DNA from: an uncultured Oscillospiraceae bacterium
Lineage (GTDB): Bacteria; Bacillota; Clostridia; Oscillospirales; Oscillospiraceae
Assembly (NCBI GenBank): GCA_904420145.1
Contig: CAJFUI010000109.1
Location: forward strand, 1 to 42,113
Reading direction: 5' to 3'
Length of the DNA: 42,113 nucleotides
Shown one piece after another: positions 16,896 to 23,712 of this stretch. Numbering within the stretch: the stretch's first letter is position 1; each line of letters opens with the position of its first letter. Both the position numbers and the translations under genes were made by a program. The notes below the pieces were generated by a model. It did no database searches, was not told where the DNA came from, and saw only the letters and a list, made by a program, of their open reading frames with translations.

Positions 16896-17232
16896 CATCG
16901 TGGAGATCGGCCGGGTCGAGAGGCTGACCGGCGTCCCCCGCTTTTTGGAGAAGGTCTATACCCCCTGCGAGCGGGAGCGGATCGCCTGCGGAGGCCCTCA
17001 GGCCGCCGCAGGCATCTGGGCTGCCAAGGAGGCGGCGGCCAAGGCCCTCGGCACCGGCTTTTCCGGCTTTGCCCTCCGCGACATTGAGATTTTGCATGCG
17101 GAGAGCGGGGCGCCCTTCGTCCGCCTCCACGGCGGCGCCCAGCGGCGCCTTGACGCCTTAGGGGGGGACAGCATACACATCAGTATCTCCCACGACCAGC
17201 ACTCCGCCATAGCTTTCGCCGTTGCGGAATAA
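16873..17232 (+). CDS. acpS: Holo-ACP synthase
   Basis: Transfers 4'-phosphopantetheine from CoA to Ser34 of the acyl carrier protein. 119 residues, typical AcpS length. The Mg-binding Asp8 lies in GIGCDIVEI and Glu53 in WAAKEAAAKALGTG; the C-terminal ISISHDQHSAIAFAV is family-typical. The start overlaps the synthetase gene by 23 bases. Last gene of the operon; no T-run terminator follows, only the palindrome at 17257-17307. Confidence 0.95.
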   Translation: MIKGIGCDIVEIGRVERLTGVPRFLEKVYTPCERERIACGGPQAAAGIWAAKEAAAKALGTGFSGFALRDIEILHAESGAPFVRLHGGAQRRLDALGGDSIHISISHDQHSAIAFAVAE

Positions 17233-17239
17233 GTGTTCG

Positions 17240-17307
17240 TTGCATTCTTTGGGAAAATGTGGCATAATATGGCTTGCTATCCAACAGCAGGCCATATTAT
17301 GCCACAT
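17240..17307 (+). promoter_or_regulatory. Promoter embedded in a long palindrome, upstream of the PAS regulator
   Basis: Perfect 17-bp arms (17257-17273 and 17291-17307) enclose a 17-nt loop in which TGCT and AGCA can extend the stem. A promoter TTGCAT (17240-17245), 17-nt spacer, CATAAT (17263-17268) places its -10 inside the left arm. There is no T-run on the plus strand, so an operator role (perhaps autoregulation by the downstream regulator) fits better than a terminator; on the minus strand TTTT follows the stem. Confidence 0.55.
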
Positions 17308-17425
17308 GCTGCTGTCAAGGGGTATGTCTGCGATTTCAGCCCCCTGCTTGTTGCCTGTGGATGCAGGAGCTTCATGTGTGCTGGTTTTGTCCCGTATCCC
17401 GGGCCGCCGCGCCATGGAGCTTTAT

Positions 17426-17458
17426 GGGATATTCCCCATGTTCTTCGGGTAATATCCC
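17426..17458 (+). promoter_or_regulatory. Second inverted repeat in the PAS-regulator leader
   Basis: GGGATATT (17426-17433) and AATATCCC (17451-17458) are perfect 8-bp arms, with further C/G pairing inside the 17-nt loop. The element ends 24 bases before the start codon. It could be a leader hairpin or a second binding site. Confidence 0.4.
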
Positions 17459-17482
17459 GTTTCCCACGCCAAAGGAGTTGCT

Positions 17483-19504
17483 ATGAAACATATGCCAAAC
17501 AACCTGGAGGATATCCTCAGTGAGGCCATCAGCGGCTTTCACCAGTACGATCTTGCGGCTCCTCCTCGCCTCACCTATGTCAGCCAAAGCCTCTGCCGCA
17601 TGGTGGGATACACGGAGGCGGAGCTGCTGGGCGGGGGCGGGAACCGCTATGAGGCCCTGGTACACCCCGCCGACCACGCCCTCTATGCCGCCTTTCTCGA
17701 CAGCCTCCAGTCGGCGGAGCAGACCCTGTCGGCGGAGTACCGCCTGACACGGAAGGACGGATCGGTCCTCTATGTCAAGGATACCATGACCTCCAGAAGG
17801 CTTGACGACGGTACCATCGCGGGCTACTCTGTTCTATCGGATATTACAGAGCTGAAAAACGAGAACAACAATCTGCAGTTTTTGAACAAAACCATCTCCT
17901 TCGGCTTTATCCGATATACCTGTGAAAAGCAGCCGCGCGTCACGTATATCAACCAGCAGATGCTGGAGTTTTTGAGGATTCCTGCGGCCCAGGACGGTGA
18001 AATCGACTACTTGGAGATGTACCGGGACAATATCTTCCTGATGATTCCCATTGAGGAGCGGCACCGGTTCGCACTGTATCTCAACCGCGTCTACACCGCC
18101 GGCACGCCCATCGCCGGCGAGATCGAGGTCCTCCGCTGCGACGGCACCCGGGCCTACCTCTTCGGCTGGGTCACCAAATGCGTGGACGAGCAGGGTGCGG
18201 AGGTATTCCAGAGCGTCTGCATGGATGTGACGGCGCGGCGTCAGGCCAAGAGGGCCAACGAGGCAAAGCGCTATCTGAAGGCATTGACAGAGGTCTATGA
18301 CAAAATCTTCGAGTACGATCTCTCCCGCAACACAGTCAACTGCCTGAACAGCCACAACTCCCCCATGTTCAAGTGGCTGGAGAATATCCCCATGCAGATG
18401 GAGAAAGCCACGGAAAAATGGGTTTCGGAGACTGTGGTGCCGGAGGACCGAGAGCGGGTTCGGGCATTTTTCCATGCTTTTCGCCAGAAAAAGCTGTATG
18501 GTCCCAGTGAAATTCCTCCCCAGATTACCTACAAGGCTAAATCCTCCACCGGTGAGATCAAGACCTACAGCGGAATTTTCTTAAAGATGAACGACTCCGT
18601 CAGCTTTTTCTGCTGCCGGCGGGTGCCTGATCTGGAGGAGGCGGAGCTTTTAAGAAATGAAAATGTCTCCCTGAAGGAAAACATGCAGGAGCTGGTCATG
18701 CGCCTCAAAGAGGGGATTGCCGCCTTTGAAATCGCCGGGGAATATGTGACGCCTCTCTACGCCAGCGACAATGTCTGCGAGTTTTTCGGTTTTACCAAGG
18801 AGGAGTGGCTGCCGTTGATGCGGCAGAAGACACCCATCAAGGATTTTGTCTCCCGCAGCAAGACAGCCTATGAGGATTTCTCTGAACTGCTGAGGACTGG
18901 AGAGGCGGAATTTACCTATTACGATTTTGGCATAGAGGGGGATCGGCGCATCAAGGCCATCTGCTCCCCCAAATCCCCCAGCGCCTCTCCTCGCTACGTT
19001 CTGCTGTACAATGTAGACGACGGCACCATGATCTCCGTACACCATTTAGACGGCGGCCGGGCGGTCTCCATCCGCACCTTCGGGTATTTTGATGTTTTTG
19101 TGGGAGGCAAGCCCATCGCCTTCCGCAGCCAGAAGGCCAAGGAGCTCTTCGCCCTGCTGGTGGACCGGCGGGGCGGCTACGTCTCCTCGGAGGAGGCTAT
19201 CAGCTTTCTGTGGGAGGATGAGCCGATCAACTCCGTCACCCTGGCCAGATACCGCAAGGTTGCCCTCCGTCTGAAGAACATTTTGGAGGAGTACGGCATC
19301 GCCGACGTGATCGCCTCTGTGGACGGCAAGCGGCGGATCGTCATGGAAAAGGTCCAGTGTGATCTCTACGACTACCTGTCGGGCAAGGAGGAATATGCCC
19401 AGCTGTTCAAGGGCAGCTATCTCTCCAACTACAGCTGGAGCGAAACTACCCTGGGCGAACTGACAAACGCCCGTCTATCCCAGAATTCAACTCCCGCTCT
19501 CTAA
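17483..19504 (+). CDS. Multi-PAS sensor regulator with SARP-like winged helix
   Basis: A one-component regulator of 673 residues. The first PAS domain is about 10-120 (LTYVSQSLCRMVGYTEAELL, then KDGSVLYVKD and SDITELK). A second PAS-like region covers about 130-255 (RVTYINQQMLEFLRI, ending MDVTARRQ), and two more PAS-like segments seem to follow, about 265-390 and 410-520. The C-terminal winged helix (about 530-625; FGYFDVFVGGKPIAFRSQKA, LFALLVDRRGG, SSEEAISFLW) is of the OmpR/SARP type and is followed by CDLYDYLSG and GSYLSNYSWSE, the start of a transcriptional-activation domain that stops early. There is no receiver or kinase domain and no membrane segment, so it should sense a cytoplasmic small molecule or redox state and bind DNA directly. 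AAGGAG precedes the ATG. Confidence 0.82.
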   Translation: MKHMPNNLEDILSEAISGFHQYDLAAPPRLTYVSQSLCRMVGYTEAELLGGGGNRYEALVHPADHALYAAFLDSLQSAEQTLSAEYRLTRKDGSVLYVKDTMTSRRLDDGTIAGYSVLSDITELKNENNNLQFLNKTISFGFIRYTCEKQPRVTYINQQMLEFLRIPAAQDGEIDYLEMYRDNIFLMIPIEERHRFALYLNRVYTAGTPIAGEIEVLRCDGTRAYLFGWVTKCVDEQGAEVFQSVCMDVTARRQAKRANEAKRYLKALTEVYDKIFEYDLSRNTVNCLNSHNSPMFKWLENIPMQMEKATEKWVSETVVPEDRERVRAFFHAFRQKKLYGPSEIPPQITYKAKSSTGEIKTYSGIFLKMNDSVSFFCCRRVPDLEEAELLRNENVSLKENMQELVMRLKEGIAAFEIAGEYVTPLYASDNVCEFFGFTKEEWLPLMRQKTPIKDFVSRSKTAYEDFSELLRTGEAEFTYYDFGIEGDRRIKAICSPKSPSASPRYVLLYNVDDGTMISVHHLDGGRAVSIRTFGYFDVFVGGKPIAFRSQKAKELFALLVDRRGGYVSSEEAISFLWEDEPINSVTLARYRKVALRLKNILEEYGIADVIASVDGKRRIVMEKVQCDLYDYLSGKEEYAQLFKGSYLSNYSWSETTLGELTNARLSQNSTPAL

Positions 19505-19542
19505 CAGACGCCATGCGGAGTGCCGAGGAGCTGCCCGTATCG

Positions 19543-19595
19543 ACCGGGGAGGAGGCCGCCTGCAAAAAGCAGGCCGGCCTCCTCCCCGGTTTTTC
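19543..19595 (+). terminator. Intrinsic terminator of the PAS regulator gene
   Basis: A perfect 16-bp stem (19543-19558 with 19575-19590) continues as 5 more pairs around an AAAAA loop, with one bulged C, and is followed by TTTT. It starts 38 bases after the stop codon. Confidence 0.9.
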
Positions 19596-19733
19596 TTCCC
19601 CCTCCCTATCCCTGCGTCCTCCCTCCGCAGAATGTCCCCCTCTCAGGTGGCTCACTCTTCACCAAAAAGGAGGGAGTGTATCGGGAACACCGGCGGACAG
19701 GAGAAATTTTCCGTTTTTCAGGTCTGGATGGGA

Positions 19734-19790
19734 TTGACAGCGCCCATCTGCCGTGCTATTATTTTAGTTAGCTTATACTAACTAAAATAA
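19734..19790 (+). promoter_or_regulatory. Consensus promoter covered by a DtxR/IdeR-like palindromic operator
   Basis: TTGACA (19734-19739), a 17-nt spacer and TATTAT (19757-19762), preceded by TGC as an extended -10, form one of the best promoters in the window. A perfect palindrome with 13-bp arms and a 6-nt spacer (19759-19771, 19778-19790) covers the -10 and transcription start; its core is TTAGTTAG-N6-CTAACTAA. The half site resembles the iron/manganese boxes of DtxR-family repressors (IdeR: TTAGGTTAGGCTAACCTAA). Repression when metal is plentiful is the simplest reading. Confidence 0.75.
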
Positions 19791-19801
19791 GGAGGCGCTC
19801 T

Positions 19802-20059
19802 ATGCTCCAATATACCGTCACAGTGGAGGGCATGGCCTGCTCCATGTGCGAAGCTCATGTCAACGAGGCCGTCCGCAGGAATTTCCCTGCCGCCAAAAAG
19901 GTTACCTCCTCCCACAGCAGGGGGCAGACCCAGATTCTGTCTGAGACGCCCTTGGATGAGGACGCCCTCCGGCAGGCGATCTCTGCCACGGGATATCGAG
20001 TTTTGTCCGTCCAGTCCGCCCCCTATGAGAAGAAGGGGCTTTTCTCCCGCCGGAAGTAG
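19802..20059 (+). CDS. Heavy-metal-associated (HMA) domain protein
   Basis: Small soluble metal-binding protein, 85 residues, ferredoxin-like HMA fold. The metal motif is GMACSMCEAHV with Cys13 and Cys16. The C-terminus ends in a basic tail (EKKGLFSRRK). In copper systems such proteins (CopZ) hand metal to a P-type ATPase; here the operator looks iron-type, so the cargo may be iron or another divalent metal. ATG at 19802 follows AGGAGG. First gene of a likely five-gene unit that includes a P1B-type ATPase. Confidence 0.85.
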   Translation: MLQYTVTVEGMACSMCEAHVNEAVRRNFPAAKKVTSSHSRGQTQILSETPLDEDALRQAISATGYRVLSVQSAPYEKKGLFSRRK

Positions 20060-20063
20060 GGCC

Positions 20064-21005
20064 ATGCTGGAACGCCTTTTGTCATGGAACGGCTGGCAGC
20101 ACACCCCCCTCCCATGCGCCTGGGCCGCTGTCTACCGTTTAGACGGCTCTCCCCCCGGAGAAGCTGCCCTGAGCGCCCAAAGCAGCGGCCGGCTGGAGAT
20201 TCTGTTCTGCCGCAGGGGCGGGCTGACGCTGGAGATAGCCGGCGGCGGTTTTCTGTCCTTAGGGGACGGACAGGCGCTGCTTCTCTCCGGGACTGCGGCC
20301 GGCTGCCGCTGTCAGTTCTTTCCCGAGCGCTTTCAGGGGCTGCTGGTGTCGGAGGAAGAGGGTGGTACATTTGCCATGCTTATGGCGCTCTGCGCCCCGT
20401 TGTGCGACGCCGAGATGGGTGGTACTGCGACAGCGGACCGGCCGGACTATGCCGTGGCGGAGGCCTCTCTCTGGAACGAAGCACTGTTCGCCGCGGCGGA
20501 CCGCCTCTCCACAGAGCGGCAGGGGAACTACTGCGCCATGAAAGTCCTGGAGCTGCTCTATTTGACGGAGCCGGGCGGCATCCCTCTCTACACGCCTATG
20601 GGCAGCTACTATGACCACCATCAGCTTCAGACGGTCCGGGAGGTCCGCGACTACCTGCTCTCCCACTTGGACTGTCCTCTGACTATCCCAGAGCTCTCCC
20701 AGCGCTTCCGCGTCTCCGCGACGGTGCTCAAAGCCTGCTTTCGTCAGGTCTACGGCGCGCCCATCCACCAGTACCTCCTCCGCCTGCGCATGGCCCGGGC
20801 CGCCCATCTGCTCGCCTCCACCCGGCAGCCGGTGATCCAAGTGGCGGCGGCTGTGGGCTATGGAAGCGTCAGCCAGTTTGGCGCGGCCTTCAAGGCCCGC
20901 TACCAGATGCCGCCCAGCCAATACCGGCGGATGGCAGGAAAAATGTCTGATTCCGCTGGTTTTTGCCCAAACGGGAGTGAAATTTCCCTCCAAGATCCGA
21001 TATAA
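20064..21005 (+). CDS. AraC family transcriptional regulator
   Basis: DNA-binding regulator of 313 residues. The N-terminal half is a cupin-like effector domain without a recognised ligand. The C-terminal two-helix-turn-helix domain (about 215-300) shows LTIPELSQRFRVSATVLKAC and VIQVAAAVGYGSVSQFGAAF, then PSQYRR. ATG at 20064 lies 4 bases after the HMA stop; a longer in-frame start would overlap the HMA gene and was rejected. The stop codon overlaps a TATAAT hexamer (21001-21006), a possible internal promoter for the next genes with a weak -35. It may sense the cluster's metal or a siderophore, as some AraC proteins do; this is inference. Confidence 0.88.
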   Translation: MLERLLSWNGWQHTPLPCAWAAVYRLDGSPPGEAALSAQSSGRLEILFCRRGGLTLEIAGGGFLSLGDGQALLLSGTAAGCRCQFFPERFQGLLVSEEEGGTFAMLMALCAPLCDAEMGGTATADRPDYAVAEASLWNEALFAAADRLSTERQGNYCAMKVLELLYLTEPGGIPLYTPMGSYYDHHQLQTVREVRDYLLSHLDCPLTIPELSQRFRVSATVLKACFRQVYGAPIHQYLLRLRMARAAHLLASTRQPVIQVAAAVGYGSVSQFGAAFKARYQMPPSQYRRMAGKMSDSAGFCPNGSEISLQDPI

Positions 21006-21050
21006 TCATACAACATTCAGATGCCGCTGCTTGGTGAAGGAGGAATACAT

Positions 21051-21131
21051 ATGAAAAAGCATCGCTTTTGGGCTTGGGGCGCCGTGGTCTGTATGGTCAT
21101 GGCCGTCATCACCGGGTACCGTCATCGCTGA
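21051..21131 (+). CDS. 26-residue single-span membrane peptide
   Basis: A short gene starting at ATG 21051 with a near-perfect GAAGGAGG site 7 nt upstream. The product starts MKKHRFWAWGAVVCMVMAV and ends TGYRHR: a positively charged N-terminus, one hydrophobic helix (about 7-21) and a basic tail. It lies between the AraC gene and the DUF6110-type gene, 18 bases from the latter. I recall similar tiny proteins in the same setting in other gut Clostridia but cannot name the family surely. It may be a regulatory subunit of the membrane ATPase or of a membrane compartment. Confidence 0.7.
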   Translation: MKKHRFWAWGAVVCMVMAVITGYRHR

Positions 21132-21149
21132 TCGGGAGGTGAACGCAAG

Positions 21150-21410
21150 ATGAATCTATATAAAGGGCTGGCCCTGTTTGCCGGCGGTGCGCTGTTTGGC
21201 TCGGCGGGCGTAAAGCTTCTGTCCAGCAAGGACGCCAAGAAGGTCTATACCCACGCCACAGCTGCCGCGCTGCGGATGAAGGACTCCGTGATGGGGACCG
21301 TCACCTCTGTGCAGGAGAACGCCGCCGATATTTTGGCCTCCGCCAAGGAGATCAACGAACAGCGCGCCCAAGAGGAGGAGGCCGCCGAGGCCGGTTCCTC
21401 CGAGGGCTGA
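21150..21410 (+). CDS. Small membrane protein, DUF6110-like
   Basis: 86 residues. The N-terminal segment GLALFAGGALFGSAGVKLL (about 5-23) is hydrophobic and Gly-zipper-like, able to pack helices in a membrane. It is followed by SSKDAKKVYTHATAAALRMK and a long amphipathic, acidic helix (about 30-86) that could form a coiled coil. The pattern matches what I remember as DUF6110, found beside P-type ATPases in Clostridia. GGGAGG precedes the ATG. Role unknown; if the cluster is fez-like, this would be the FezA-like membrane scaffold candidate. Confidence 0.75.
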   Translation: MNLYKGLALFAGGALFGSAGVKLLSSKDAKKVYTHATAAALRMKDSVMGTVTSVQENAADILASAKEINEQRAQEEEAAEAGSSEG

Positions 21411-21422
21411 AAAAAACGGAGA

Positions 21423-21447
21423 GGGCCGCCTTCCGGCGGCCCTTTTT
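21423..21447 (+). terminator. Internal intrinsic terminator before the P-type ATPase gene
   Basis: GGGCCGCC-TTCC-GGCGGCCC followed by TTTTT, 12 bases after the DUF6110-like stop and 14 bases before the ATPase start. It should reduce ATPase mRNA relative to the small upstream genes, so it may set protein ratios. Confidence 0.8.
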
Positions 21448-21461
21448 CCATGGAGGAAGCC

Positions 21462-23612
21462 ATGAAATTTTTGATTAAACACGAGTGCCGGGGCCGGATC
21501 CGGGTCCAGCTGAGGCAGAGGCGCATGACCTTGGAGCAGGCTGACCTCTTAGAGGCCTATCTCCAGCGGCTGGAGCAGGTGGACCGCTCCGCTGTCCACG
21601 AACGCACCTGCTGCGCTGTCATCTATTATCAGGGCAGCCGCCAGACGATGCTGGCCGCCATCTCCGCCTTCTCCTATGAGGAGGAATCCCAAAAGGAGCT
21701 GACCCATGTCCACAGCAGCCGCGCCCTCCACCGGGCATATGAGGAGAAGCTGGTGGGGATGGTGGTCTGGAAAGCGGTCCGCTCCCTGTTCTTCCCCGCC
21801 CCTCTGCGGGCGGCCTATACCGTAGTCAAATCCATCCCTTATCTGCTGCGGGCATTGAGGTGCCTGCTGCGGCGGGAGTTCCATGTGGAGCTGCTGGATG
21901 GGGTGTCGGTAGGTGTGTCCATGCTGCGCTCGGACTTCGACACCGCCGCCTCGGTGATGTTCCTGCTGGGCCTTGGGGAGCTGCTGGAGGAGTGGACCCA
22001 CAAGAAATCCGTGGATGATCTGGCTCGGAGCATGTCGCTGAACATCGACCGGGTCTGGCTGACCACCCCCTCCGGGGAGGTGCTGGTTCCCCTCCATCAG
22101 GTGCGGCCCGGCGACCATGTAGCCGTCCGCATGGGCGGCATGATTCCGCTGGACGGTGTCATCAAGGCGGGGGAGGTCTCGGTCAATCAGGCCTCCCTCA
22201 CCGGCGAGTCCATCCCTGTGGCAAAGCGGCCCGGCGCCTGTGTCTACGCCGGCACGGTGGTGGAGGAGGGGGAGTGCGTCCTCACCGTCACGGCCCAGTC
22301 CGGCGGCAGCCGCTACGACAAGATCGTGGCCATGATCGAGGAGTCGGAGAAGCTGAAGTCCTCGGCGGAGAGCCATGCAGCCAGTTTGGCCGACAAGCTG
22401 GTCCCCTACACTCTGGCCGGCAGCGCTCTGCTCTATCTGCTCACGGGCAACCTGACCCGGGCGCTGTCGGTGCTGATGGTGGATTTCTCCTGTGCGCTGA
22501 AGCTGTCCATGCCTCTGGCGGTGCTCTCCGCTATGGGGGAGGCCAGCCGCTTCCACATCACCGTCAAGGGCGGCAGGTATTTGGAGGCCATCGCCCAAGC
22601 GGACACCATCGTCTTTGACAAAACCGGCACATTGACCTATGCCAGCCCCGTGGTGGCGGAGGTGATCCCCTTCGGCGGCCGGGACAAGGCGGAGATGCTC
22701 CGTCTCGCCGCCTGCCTGGAGGAGCACTTCCCCCACTCCATGGCCAATGCCGTGGTAAAGGCGGCGAAGGAACGGGGGCTGGCCCACCAGGAGATGCACT
22801 CCAAGGTAGCGTACCTGGTGGCCCACGGCATCGCCAGCACGGTGGACGGCCAGCGGGTGATCATCGGCAGCGCCCACTTCGTCTTTGAGGATGAGGGCTG
22901 CGCCATCCCCCCTGAGGGACGCGCCGCCTTTGACGCCCTGCCGGAGCAGTACAGCCACCTGTATTTGGCCGTGGGCGGCGAGCTGGCGGCCGTCATCTGC
23001 ATCGCCGATCCCCTGCGTACCGAGGCCGCCCAGGTGGTAAGCGCCCTCCGCGGTCTCGGCATCTCCGAGATCGTCATGCTCACCGGCGACAGCGAGCGCA
23101 CCGCCGCCGCTATCGCCGCCCAGGTGGGGGTGGACACCTACCGCTCCGAGGTGCTGCCCGAGGACAAGGCACAGTTTATTCAGGGCCGGCGGGCGCAGGG
23201 CCGCACCGTGGTGATGATCGGCGACGGCATCAACGACTCCCCCGCCCTGTCCGCTGCGGACGTGGGGGTAGCCATCAGCGACGGTGCCGCCATCGCCCGT
23301 GAGATCGCGGATATCACCATCACCGCAGACAACCTCTGGGAGCTGGTGAATCTGCGGGTCCTCGCCCAGTGCCTCATGGGCCGCATCCACTCCAACTACC
23401 GCTTTGTCATCGGCTTCAACGGCGCCCTGATCGCACTGGGTACCGCTGGTGTGCTGACGCCGGCAGCCTGCGCCATGCTCCACAACCTGTCCACCTTGGG
23501 CATCAGTCTGCGCAGCATGACCAGCCTTTTGCCCGCTCCAGCAGATCCCGCCGCACGCCCGCGCTCCCTCCTTTCAAAGGCCGGCTTCGCCCCGGCGGAC
23601 CGCGGCGCATAG
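21462..23612 (+). CDS. P1B-type metal-transporting ATPase (HMA_2 N-terminus; fezB candidate)
   Basis: Membrane pump of 716 residues moving a transition metal with ATP. The N-terminal HMA_2-like domain (about 1-75) begins MKFLIKHECRGRIRVQLRQR and lacks a CxxC pair. The actuator has LTGESIPV, the phosphorylation site is Asp386 in FDKTGTLT, the nucleotide-domain His-Pro motif is changed to HFPHSMANAV, and the hinge is GDGINDSPALSAADVG (Asp588 region). The transmembrane metal motif, normally CPC or SPC, reads FSCALKLSMP (342-351): only one Cys and no Pro. These traits do not fit the Cu, Zn/Cd or Co classes and fit, as far as I recall, the P1B-6 class that includes ferrosome FezB. ATG at 21462 was chosen over 21450 because GGAGG lies 5-6 nt upstream. 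Confidence 0.88.
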   Translation: MKFLIKHECRGRIRVQLRQRRMTLEQADLLEAYLQRLEQVDRSAVHERTCCAVIYYQGSRQTMLAAISAFSYEEESQKELTHVHSSRALHRAYEEKLVGMVVWKAVRSLFFPAPLRAAYTVVKSIPYLLRALRCLLRREFHVELLDGVSVGVSMLRSDFDTAASVMFLLGLGELLEEWTHKKSVDDLARSMSLNIDRVWLTTPSGEVLVPLHQVRPGDHVAVRMGGMIPLDGVIKAGEVSVNQASLTGESIPVAKRPGACVYAGTVVEEGECVLTVTAQSGGSRYDKIVAMIEESEKLKSSAESHAASLADKLVPYTLAGSALLYLLTGNLTRALSVLMVDFSCALKLSMPLAVLSAMGEASRFHITVKGGRYLEAIAQADTIVFDKTGTLTYASPVVAEVIPFGGRDKAEMLRLAACLEEHFPHSMANAVVKAAKERGLAHQEMHSKVAYLVAHGIASTVDGQRVIIGSAHFVFEDEGCAIPPEGRAAFDALPEQYSHLYLAVGGELAAVICIADPLRTEAAQVVSALRGLGISEIVMLTGDSERTAAAIAAQVGVDTYRSEVLPEDKAQFIQGRRAQGRTVVMIGDGINDSPALSAADVGVAISDGAAIAREIADITITADNLWELVNLRVLAQCLMGRIHSNYRFVIGFNGALIALGTAGVLTPAACAMLHNLSTLGISLRSMTSLLPAPADPAARPRSLLSKAGFAPADRGA

Positions 23613-23654
23613 CCGCCCTGTTCTCCTCCCTGTATTTCCCCCGCCCCTCCCCTC

Positions 23655-23683
23655 TTGCGGGAGACGGCGCAAAGTGGTAAAAT
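23655..23683 (+). promoter_or_regulatory. Promoter of the LytTR response regulator gene
   Basis: TTGCGG (23655-23660), 17-nt spacer, TAAAAT (23678-23683), with an extended -10 TGG in front. It lies about 30 bases before the GTG start. Confidence 0.65.
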
Positions 23684-23712
23684 AGGAAAAAAGCAGAGAG
23701 GGGGCGGACAAG

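Noticed and set aside
17222..17523. Three short plus-strand frames after acpS
   Set aside because: They cross the palindrome, promoter and leader of the PAS regulator and lack ribosome binding sites.
21549..23483. 644-residue minus-strand frame opposite the P-type ATPase
   Set aside because: Composition typical of antisense to GC-rich code; the plus strand carries all ATPase motifs.
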